Assembly (NCBI GenBank): GCA_965178125.1
Contig: OZ237764.1
Coordinates: forward strand, 796,636-860,635
Source of the DNA: Bilabrum cf. latius
Lineage: Eukaryota > Bigyra: Bicosoecida > Bigyra > Bicosoecida
Length of the DNA stretch: 64,000 nt
Reading direction: 5' to 3'
In this document: positions 23,901 through 33,203 of the stretch, one piece after another
Layout of the letters: the number at the start of each line of letters is the position of its first letter
Numbering within the stretch: the first letter of the stretch is position 1
Translations under genes and position numbers: made by a program
The notes under the pieces: model-generated
Seen by the model: only the letters and a program-made list of their open reading frames with translations
What the model was told of the DNA's origin: nothing
Databases searched by the model: none

Positions 23901-26870
23901 TCATCGCTCCTCGCCAAGCTCGGCGTGACCGACTCAAAGGCGCCCACGGGTCTGGCGGCTGCCGCTCGATCTAGCGCGAACGCGAAGGAGCTCCTGACGG
24001 CGGGCCTGCGAGAGAAGAAGCGCTGGAGGGGTGTGGAGGGCGTGCTGCAGGACGCCGACCCTGAGGCAGTGGCGAACTTTCTCGCCGACGAGCAGAGGGA
24101 GGCCTCGCGCGGGTTCTTCTCATCCGGGGGGGCCAACAAGCAGCAGCTGGCCGCCGCCATCCGCCAGCAGCAGTCGAGGGCTTAGACGGCGAGGGCGGCG
24201 CGAGCCGTGGTGCGCGCCAAGCGGCAGAAAGCTGCCGAGGCGAAGAAAACGCTGCAGATCACCGCGGAGATGGAGGCCGAGGGTGAGGCCGAGGAGGAGG
24301 AGGAGGAGGAGGCCAGAGCCGCCGAGGATGCGCGGGCGAGGGCGACGGAAGGCAAGGGCGGGGAACAGGGCAAGGGCGAGGTGGCTGGGGCTGGTGCTGG
24401 TGCTGCCGCCACCCGCGGGATGGGGCGCAAGGCCAAGCGCCTGCGCGGCGCCGGTCGTGCCAAATCGGACCGGTCTATCGGTGGCGGCAAGCCGGCCCTG
24501 ACCCCTGCCCCTGCTGCTGCCGCATCGGCTGTTCCCGCGGGATCGGGCTCCCCGCCGCCCCCGTCTCGGCCATCGGCCCCCGCTGCCGCCCCCGAGCCCG
24601 AGTCGCAGGGTGAGCACGCCGTGGAAAAGGCCCTGGCTGCCCTGGAGGCGGCAGACGAGGGAGGTGCGCCCGCACCCGCGGCGGCGCCTCTAGACCCAGT
24701 CGCCGGTGCTCTTCTGCCGCCGCCGTCCAGCGGCGCAGGCGCAGACGCTGTCGCGCCGTCGGAGGCGGCAGCTGCTGCCTCAGCCGAGCAAGCTGCAGAA
24801 GATCAGGAGGAAGAGGAAGAGGAAGCCATCGCCGACATTGAGTGCGGCGCGTGCGGCAACCCAATGGGCGACGCTCCCTGTCTGGAGGCTCTTGGGAAGT
24901 ACTGGCACGAGTCGTGCTTCGTTTGCTGCGACTGCGGCGATGAACTGGCGGACCGACGGTTCTTCTCGCGCAAGGGGGCCATCTACTGCCGCAGGGACTA
25001 CCTGGAGCGCTTCGGCAAGTCTGTGTGCGCGGGCTGCATGCGGAGCTTCAAGAAGAACGAACAGGCAATCGAAGCCGCGGGAAGGGTGTGGCACCCCGAC
25101 CACTTCGCGTGCGCCGAGTGCGAACGGAGCTTCGGCGACGATGAGCCTTTCTTCGTCAAGGACAAGATGGCGTACTGCGGCGACTGCAACGATCGGCTGT
25201 TTTTGGCATGCCCGCAGTGCAACCAGCCGGTGCTCGATGACCAGGAAGGGCTGTCGGCGCTTGGGCACAATTGGCACATTGAATGCTTCCGATGCGAAGC
25301 AGGTGGCTGCTCGCTAGCGGAGCAAAAGTTCTTTCCTCGAGACGGGAAACCTTACTGTGAGGACCACTTCTCCCAGTTGTTTGCGCCGAAGTGTGCTCGA
25401 TGTTCCATGCCTATTCGTGAAGACGGCGTGCAGGCTTGCGGTTCTCCGTGGCACTAGAGCTGCTTTGGATGCACTGAGTGTGGGGTTTTGTTCGACGGAG
25501 GCAAGTATTTCGAGGTTGAGGGCAGACCCTACTGCACCGATCACTACTGGAGCAACTTCGGCAAACGATGCTCTGCTTGCGAAGAGCCCATTCGAGACAA
25601 GGTTTTCAATGCTTTAGACCGCGATTGGCATTTTGACTGCTTTGCGTGTGCAGAGTGCAAGGCCCCATTCCCTGACATGCGGTTTTTCTCAAAGAACGGC
25701 AAACCTTACTGCAGGGATGACTTTGGAAAACTGTTCTGCGAAAAGTGCCCCAAATGTGCAGAGCCTGTAATTGAAGGCGCTCTGAAAGCGTTGGGTAAAC
25801 TGTGGCATCCCGAGTGCCTCACGTGCACCTATGACGGCTGTATGAAGCAACTAAAAACCGGCATATTCAAGGGAGAAGACGGGATGCCATACTGCGAAGA
25901 GCACTTCAACCAACTGTTTGCTGCGGTATGTAAGAGATGCAATATGCCAATAAGTTCTGGACGTGTAATCAGTGCTCTTGATGCCAAGTGGCATGAAGCT
26001 TGCTTCAGTTGCCCTGGGTACGAGGGCTCGGGTTGCAGTGAGGACTTAAGTGTCCCAGGAGCCTCCATTTTTAACCACAACGGGTACCCCTTCTGCCAGA
26101 CTCACTTCTTGCTCGTATCTGGAAAACCATGTCACAAGTGTGGAAAGACAATATAGCGTGGGAAGCAGTTAACGGTGTTTGATCTGCATTTTCACCCTGA
26201 ATGTTTTTCATGCTCGGCATGTGATTCGGGCCTGAAACCGACCGACAAGATTGCCAAGAATCCATGCTCTGGTGGGCCTATGTGCTTCGACTGCTTAGCA
26301 TTATAGTTTGATTTATGCCCCACATGCAATTCGGCAGTGTAGGGCGCCCATATTAAAGTGATGGGCCGAAAATATCATCCTGAATGCCTTGCTTGTGTGG
26401 TTTGTGATACCAAATTTCAGAGTGCATCTGATGGTAGTGTGGAAGGACTATACCAAAATGGTGATTGGCCAGTATGTGAAACACACGCTGTGGAAGATTT
26501 CGATGCTGACACGCTTTAGAAGATAGCTGCATTTGACAAGCGTTGTGCTGACAGATCTTCGAATTGGTCTAATATCATGGAGACAGGTCTTCTCACAAGG
26601 TCTGTTGAAATGGCTTCCGAAATATGGGATGCTGAGAAAACGTCTGATGGCAAATGGTACTTTGCGTTGAATGGCGAATCAGTCTGGTCTCTTGAGGCTG
26701 GTTCAACTATTCGAATGCCAAATGAAGCGGTTTGTATTCTTGCCACTGAAGCTGGCTCTGATGCCTGGCAAGAGCTTCGTGATGATGATGGAGACAGCTA
26801 TTTTGCCAAAGAGGGAGAATCAAAGTGGGATTTGGCAGAAGGCGACACTGTTGTATTAATGCTAGACTGA
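20940..26870 (+). CDS. TH1-like / armadillo-like / nine-LIM / WW-like scaffold protein, eight in-frame UAG
   Basis: A 5931-nt frame (1976 residues) runs from ATG 20940 to TGA, crossed only by TAG at 21897, 22374, 24183, 25455, 26154, 26304, 26340 and 26517. Residues about 54-150 resemble the myosin-I TH1 lipid-binding fold (VNRWGSKQRRDIVVTTLAVY, then WQRRIPL). Residues about 590-800 are helical and resemble the armadillo-like segment of BEACH proteins (SWSLRKDILKDINVLL, SPDWQSWL). An acidic, Lys-rich and Ala/Pro-rich linker follows. From residue 1300 come nine LIM zinc fingers with regular C-x2-C...H-x2-C spacing; TAGs fall inside LIM4 (WH-X-SCF), LIM8 and LIM9. The C-terminus (DGKWYFALNGESVW, DGDSYFAKEGESKW) looks WW-like. 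Inferred role: membrane-cytoskeleton scaffold. GC content falls noticeably from about 25.6 kb onward. Confidence 0.82.
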
Positions 26871-26893
26871 TGCAAATACATCATGCAGATTCA

Positions 26894-29683
26894 TCATTTC
26901 AATTTAACAACCACAATTGTGATGTCGTCAGATCCACCAGTTCTGCCAATCCACCGCGCTCTAGATACTCGCATAAGGCCGTCAGCGCAAGTCTTTGCGT
27001 CATGGGATGAGGACATTACAGCAACTATGGAGTTCGGCGTGAAATCCCAAAGCTGCGAAAACGATTCAGATGCGTCTTAAATTAAATTGCATTGGAAAGT
27101 GGTCGGTATGCTGCGAATGAATCGACTGACATTGCAATTCTCACGCCATCGGAACCCAGCACTACGGCTTCGTGCTGATCATTCAACTTGTACGTAATCC
27201 TATCAGGAATAGAAACAACACCAGCGGCTTTGGCGACTAGGTCCCCCAAAGATCTACTCATCGCAAGTCCTGGAGCTGGTACATCTTTTAGCCAAACTCG
27301 CGGAGGTCCAACAATGTGTGGAGCCATACGATTCCTAGTTGCCATAACCCGTCCGCCAGCCTAGAGAATACGTCTTCTCTCTACTTCCATATCTGGCTTG
27401 TGGTCTGTGGTTATAGACTGCGCGATGCACAGCTTATCGCCAGATGGTGACTTAAGCGTAGCGATAAGCCGGCTATCACCAACACAGATTGCCCACAGTG
27501 TACGACCTCGAATTACAGATGCGACTGCTGTTGAACCGCTCAACGAGCAATCAATACCACTGTCTGCGGTGATGTACAGCTGTAGCAAACAAATAGGCAT
27601 GCAGTAAAGCGGGGAGAAATGCAGCCTGATCGTCAACGTTTGACTTACCACGGATCAACTGTACCTCGGCAACCTGCAGTGCATCGGCAAGCGCAGCGCA
27701 CAAGTCAGGGGATTCACCCTTTGGTGCGGGAAGTGTCACGAACCTGTCGTCCTGCAACAGCGCTTGTACAAACGCCCTTGCTACGAACCCGGAGACGTCA
27801 TGGCCGTGCACGCCGTGTCCATCAAACACAGCAACAAGAAGGCTCTGCGTGCCGGCGTGCTCCACCATGACCATCGCGTCCTAGTTCGTCTTTCGCAGCA
27901 TAGGATTATGCCCACGCAATGACACCCCAGCAACGCCCACCACGTTCATGCAGCGCGGGGCAGCAATGCTGGCCTCTCTGCAGTCCTCCGGTGGGATCCG
28001 TGCCACACCGGCCTCGCGCTTCGCCTGCAAAACTAGCGATGCGACGTTAACTGCTGGCTCCTGCTCGCACGCATTTTTTCTAAACTCGCTTGCCCCAGCC
28101 AAGCCGGCACTGCGTTGCTTGCCAAAGCCCAAGCCAGAACTGCCCCCAGAGGTGGTCCCGTGCGCCTGCGCGGCGATCCTCGACCCGAGCCGATCCACGC
28201 CTGCCTGGGCAGCAGCGGCGAGTGCCTGCGCCCGGGTAGTCGGAGGAGCACCAGGTGTGGCTGCTGCAGCGGCACTCTTAAGAGGCTGCAGCGCCTACTT
28301 GGCTTGCCTGCGCTGGAGCTCCATTCCATTCCCCTTCGCTGGCCGGGCGCCACTCGGCGACACACCAGCACGTCCTCCCTTGGCCTGGCTGCCATGACTC
28401 GCACTTGCTCCTCCAGCTCCGGTCCGTGCCATGCTCCCCGCTCTTGCGCCATTTCTATGCACCGACTCGTCGTTATTTTGAAGAGGTACCCTGGCGGCAC
28501 TGCCCAAGCCGCTGTCAAGCCTGCCGCCGCCCCGTCCGCGCAAGCTTTCTACAGAGCCTGGCCGACCCCGGGCTAGCGCACCATGGGCTACCGTGCCCCC
28601 TGCTCCACGCAGCGCCTGCGTTGCATCCAGGCGCGCAGATTCGCGCACGCGGGCCATCCTCGAGGCTCCAAACCCCATCGGGTCAGCCCCCCCCTGGCCC
28701 TGGCCCTGGCTCGCCTCCCGCCGTCCCCCGCCAAGCGCCACGCTCGTTCCCGGTCGTCGACGCAACCCCGGGTACACCTGATCGTGGTTGTTCGCTCCTG
28801 TTCCTGCCCCGTGGCCCGTCGCCCGCGTGGGCCCCCTGAGTTTGCTATCCCCCCGCCCCCCTCTCTCTCCCCTCTACCGCCGCTCGAGGCGTGCGTTGCC
28901 AGCAGCGTGCGACCTCCCCTGCCCCTGCCCCTGCCCCTGTCCCTGCCCCTGCCTCTGCCTCGACATGCTTCCTTGCTCCTGTGCAGCACCAGTAGCGCCA
29001 GCAACGCCCGAAGCATGGTGCCGCCGAGCGTGGTCTGCGTGAGACACCCTGCCAGTGTATCGGGTCTTGTGCCAGTTGCTGCGGGGCGCAGTCTCCACAG
29101 GCACGCCACCATCATCGCCACCACGGGCCACTTTGCCGCCCGCATGGCCCCGTGCGGCCCACAGCCCAGTAGGCACTGCAGATGCTGTGTCTGCACGTCC
29201 TGCTGCCCCAGAGCCAGCCCCGCTCCCAACCGGCTGCTGCTGCGGGGGTGCCAGGCTGCCCCCGCGCCGAGTCCCACGGTCACCACCCAACTGCGAGGAC
29301 GTGACCGACGCAGCATAACTAGCATCTCTCTACCTTCCATACGTATAGCCCTGGCCCCCGGGTTTTGCAATCTGCGCCGGTCGCTTCCGAGTTCGTCGGA
29401 CTTGGCCGGGAGCACCTAGTGGGGATGATGCTGGAAATCGATTGCTAGAGGCATGTCTTCCGTTTCCGGTCGTACCTGGTGGCGACAATGCAGAGCCCAT
29501 AAATCGCAATCCGCTGGCAGCGGCGTCTCTACTCGGCCCGTCCCGAACGGCAGCTCCGCTAGAGCTGTAGCCGGGCCGTTGCCTGCGGCCCTGAGTCATC
29601 CTAAGTGGCGAATGCCGTACCCCGTGCATTTGCTGCATTGATGAATTCTGTGGTCTCCAGGACTGCGGCGTCCGCCTTGCCAT
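26894..29683 (-). CDS. PP2C-family Ser/Thr phosphatase (plant group-E-like) with long disordered N-terminus
   Basis: Exons are 29683-27649, 27563-27145 and 27052-26894, with introns 27648-27564 (gtaag...cgcag) and 27144-27053 (gtgag...cgcag). They join to 870 residues ending in TGA. The first ~590 residues are low-complexity Gly/Arg/Gln/Ala. The catalytic domain then shows TN-X-DAM, VFDGHGVHGH, SGSTAV, VGDSR, TTDHKP, AGGRV, SRSLGD, GSDG and, across intron 2, LWDF. It ends in SDDITIVVV, so every metal-binding aspartate motif of PPM phosphatases is present. The UAG at 27881 (residue 601) sits exactly at the Gln of NQDAM in plant group-E PP2Cs. Other UAGs: 29330, 28874, 28295, 27361. Its stop lies only 23 bp from the stop of the convergent LIM gene. 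Confidence 0.87.
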
Positions 29684-30043
29684 GGCTGGGCAAGCAGTAC
29701 TGCGGATCGATGCGCAACCGGGCAGTCAGGTATACCCGAGACAAGTCAAACTCGCATTTCCCGCAAATCTATCGCAGACTTAAACTATGCTACGCGTGAG
29801 AACACTATTATCGCGCTTGATATCGCCAGGCAAAAACGGTCTAGGCGCCAGCGCCTCGTCGTTGCTGTCCCAACAGAAAGGCCAGTTAGCCGTTAAGAAC
29901 TTTACCGAACGTTCGTTATTAATTGTATTGTGGCGTGCACATAAATTTTAGTCTGGATTCACGGATCAAAGACGAACAGCAGACTCGGGAGCAGAGCAAG
30001 GCGCCAACTGCACAGCCGTAGTTTTTCGTTGCGTTCTTCTGCG
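29684..30043. promoter_or_regulatory. Divergent promoter region, PP2C / MORN gene
   Basis: 360 bp between two outward-facing start codons, AT-richer than the genes on either side. No specific element recognised. Confidence 0.35.
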
Positions 30044-31418
30044 ATGAATTACACAGGACAGATTTAGGTTAGGGCCGTTTGCTGCAGTAACTCCCCAGTC
30101 GGTCGAGATCCCGCGTGGATCGTTTCGTCCGTTGGTCTGAGTGTTTCATCACCTTCATTTCATACCGTTGTGGCGTATGGGGCGCTGCTTGAGCTCGGTC
30201 TTGCTAGTTGTGTGCTATCCTTTGGCGGGTTGCACCGATTTTACTCTACTGCGCCGACGCAAACGTGCCGTCTTTGGCGTCCTACGTCCGCCCCCGTCTT
30301 CATTGCTTGATTGTCAAGTTTAGCTTACCCATACGCCTTCATATCTCTACTAAATGCTGCAGGATGGCCAGATGCATGGTGATGGCTCCCTCGTTTACCC
30401 CAACGGCGAGAAATACACAGGCCAGTGGGTATTTGGCAAGCGCCACGGCATTGGAACTTACTACTACCTGGATGGCGGGACTTATGAAGGAGAGTGGGTC
30501 GATGACAAGATCCACGGCCGTGGCATCTCCCGGTACGCGAACAAGAATGTGTACGACGGCGAGTGGGAGAATGGCAGGATCAACGGCTTTGGCACCCTCA
30601 CCTACGCGGACGGAGACAAGTACATTGGGCAATGGGTGGACGGCAAGATGCACGGGTAGGGAAAGTATGTGTACGCCGACGGCGACATGTATGAGGGGGA
30701 GTGGAAGGACGACAAGAGGCACGGCAAGGGCACGGTCATCTACAAGGACGAGGACGGGACCGTGGTGGAGAAGTACGAGGGCGACTGGGTGGAGGGGAAG
30801 ATGCACGGCACCGGTAAGTACTACTATGCCGACGGTGGGACGTACGAGGGCCAGTGGGTGGACTCGAAGATGCACGGCAAGGGTATGTACGTGTTCCCGA
30901 ACGGGAACCGGTACGAGGGCGAGTGGGTTGGAGACGTCAAGGAGGGCTACGGCGTGCTGACGTACGTGAACGGCGAGCGGTACGAGGGCTACTGGAAGCA
31001 CGACAAGGCACACGGGAAGGGTACTCTGATCTACGCCACGAACGACCGGTACGTGGGGGACTGGCAGGAGGGCAAGAAGCACGGGGACGGCGAGCTGCAG
31101 TACGCGAACGGGGACGTGTTCCGGGGGGCGTGGCAGGACGACCACGCGACCGGGAAGGGAGTGCTGTCGTACGCGAACGGTAACGTATATGACGGCGAGT
31201 GGGTGGAGGACAGAAGGCACGGGTGGGGCGTGTTCACGTGCCAGGACGACGGGTACCGGTACGAGGGCGAGTGGAAGCACGGGCGCAAGCACGGCAAGGG
31301 CACGATCCACCTGCCCAATGGTGACAAGCTTGGGGGGCAGTGGAAGGATGGGATGATCGATGGCGCTGTGGAGTACGGCTTCGCTGAAGGGAGCCCGTGG
31401 AACAACCCCGACTTGTGA
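30044..31418 (+). CDS. MORN-repeat protein (about 14 repeats)
   Basis: Exon 1 (30044-30067) encodes only MNYTGQI plus a UAG. Intron 30068-30362 (gttagg...gctgcag) follows, then exon 2 (30363-31418, TGA), giving 359 residues. Joining them completes the first repeat ([16 protein letters not shown]), which supports both the intron and UAG as sense. The rest is almost entirely MORN repeats of about 23 residues (pattern YEGEW-DGK-HG-G-Y-YADG), 14 or so, some with short insertions. MORN arrays bind lipids or act as rigid adaptors at membranes, basal bodies and cytokinetic structures. A second UAG at 30657 sits in the [11 protein letters not shown] turn, where Gln, Lys or Arg are usual. If exon 1 is wrong, ATG 30354 directly after an in-frame TAA would be the start. 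Confidence 0.83.
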
Positions 31419-31955
31419 GCCTGTGAGCCAGCGATCGAGTCGGGGAAGGCTCATCGAACCAGGCCATCGGCTTGGAATGGTGGTATGCGCCTTGAAGTAG
31501 CAAGACGTGTCTATGTGTAAAGCTATGCAGGTTTAGGTTTGCCCACGGCTAAAGCATTGTGTCAAGTACCTCTGCGTGCATGCATGCACCGCAAGCTTGT
31601 TGGTGGGTTGATGAGACCATCCACTGCGCACTGCGGCACTCTAGATGTGGCTGCTGCTCGTCACACTCCAAGGGGCATCAGCCCATCATCTAGTCGTGTC
31701 GCACGGACGCGCTATCGTAGAAGTTGGCCCAGTGTATAGGATCTTCGTGGTAAATAAGATATGTACCGATCCGGTCTTGCACGAGCGAGAGCCACGCTCA
31801 CAACTCGCGCGATTAGTCTGCATTGTGGTCCTCATCGAAATGCCTGCTCTGGTCGCTTCCATCCCGGAAGCAATTTGTCGGTAACATCAATGGATTCGTC
31901 AATTAATTTTAGATTGGAGAGCGCCTGTGGTGCCGGTCGCCGTAGCATGGGCTAG
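31419..31955. other. Intergenic region
   Basis: 537 bp between two plus-strand genes, holding the 3' end of the MORN gene and the promoter of the cyclophilin gene. Short open frames are present but none shows a recognisable protein or codon bias. No repeat or RNA gene seen. Confidence 0.4.
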
Positions 31956-32900
31956 ATGCAGCGCAAGCAAGCAGCATCCACGTCAGCTGAAAGAATCACA
32001 GTCCGACGCTTGTCAAGTGAAGCGAAACAATCGCGCCGAGGTTCCGATTAGCCCCGCTTCGATATCAACCCGGTGGTTCATGTGCTGGGGCTGTCAACGG
32101 TGGGTGCTGCCATATGGCTGTTCTATGGCATGGTTGAGGAAGACAAGGCAAAGCATCGTGGCGTGTGGGATCCAGACCGTGAGCGAGCCTTGGAACGCGC
32201 CAAGGCATCGGAAGATCCTGACGTGTTGCGCCCAAGAGTATACATGGACCTAGCTATCGACGGTGCACCAGCCGGGCGATTGGTTATCAAGCTTCGAGAC
32301 GACATCGCACCGCGGACCTGCGAGGCGTTCCGTTCAATGGTCCAGAGCGGGGGCCACGGCAGTTTCCGGGGCACGGTGTTCGACCGGGTGGTCCCTGGTT
32401 TCATCGTACAAGGCGGTGCTCGAACGGATGGAGCGGGCCAGGGCAAGGCAGACGAGGCGCTTGCAAGTGAAGGCGATCGGCAGCAGTACCCCTTGGATGA
32501 GTCCTTCGTGCTGCCTCATTCGCACAAGGGAGTAGTGGCGCTCGCTACGCCCGCTAGTTCTTCTGCGGCGAGCAGAGATCCGGGAAGCATGCCTTTCTAT
32601 GTACTGATGGCCCCCGGGGGCGCGCCGCACCTGAATGGTAAGCACGTAGTGTTTGGGGAGGTGGACTCAGCTGGACTCAAAGTCCTCGATAAAGTTGAAG
32701 CGCTGCATGCAAAGGCAGCTGAAGCGGAGGCAGGGGCACAGGATGCTTCTGGCAGATTGCCCACTGTTGCCGTGGAGGGGTGTGGTGACGTGCACCGCCG
32801 CCGCACCATCGCACCGAATGCCGTGTCAGCTCAGCGAGAATTCATGCAAGGCATGCAGCGACGCAATGCCAAGCAGACGGAAGCGAAGCAGATCCCATGA
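31956..32900 (+). CDS. Membrane-anchored cyclophilin-type peptidyl-prolyl isomerase
   Basis: Intronless, 314 residues from ATG 31956 to TGA, with one UAG (32049, residue 32). The N-terminus is basic and Ser/Arg-rich, followed by a single hydrophobic segment at about residues 41-60 (VHVLGLSTVGAAIWLFYGMV). It is therefore probably a signal-anchored protein of an organelle or endomembrane. The cyclophilin domain follows: FDRVVPGFIVQGG carries the catalytic Arg and Phe (R55, F60 of human CypA) and GKHVVFGEV carries H126. The position of W121 is His (PHLNGKH) and the Q111 region reads GSMPFYV, so cyclosporin binding should be weak. Insertions between strands lengthen the domain. The C-terminus is charged. 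Confidence 0.85.
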
Positions 32901-33203
32901 CAATCTGCATGACGGCAACCACCTGTGAACCTATCGAGTTCCAGCAGACGTGGCTGAGCATATCCAGAAACGAAGCGGGCTGTGTTGTGATGCCCACATG
33001 AGGAAATACCATGTCGTGTTTGCATTGGCTACATGCGCACAAGCAAACTGATGTTTTAATCAACAATATGGTGAGGATGTGCAGTTCCTGAAACTGCAGT
33101 GCACGAAAGCGCCACCACAGCATTTTGCCGAACATTCGGCTTGTCGAAGATAATACAACTCGTGTACGTCTAGCGTAGGTGGATTCCTCGTAAGGCTTGT
33201 GAT
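32901..33203. other. Intergenic region
   Basis: 303 bp between the cyclophilin and FHA-WD40 genes, both on the plus strand. It should contain a 3' UTR and a promoter. Nothing else recognised. Confidence 0.4.

Noticed and set aside
9905-29683. UAG read as leucine, as in some algal mitochondria and one reported rhizarian
   Set aside because: The best conserved positions (CSN7 LDQ, PP2C NQDAM) are polar and invariantly or mostly Gln. Leu would break the PP2C metal-site motif.
30339-31454. 371-codon minus-strand frame opposite the MORN gene
   Set aside because: Its periodic Leu/Val/Pro composition mirrors the MORN repeats on the other strand. It is not an independent gene.
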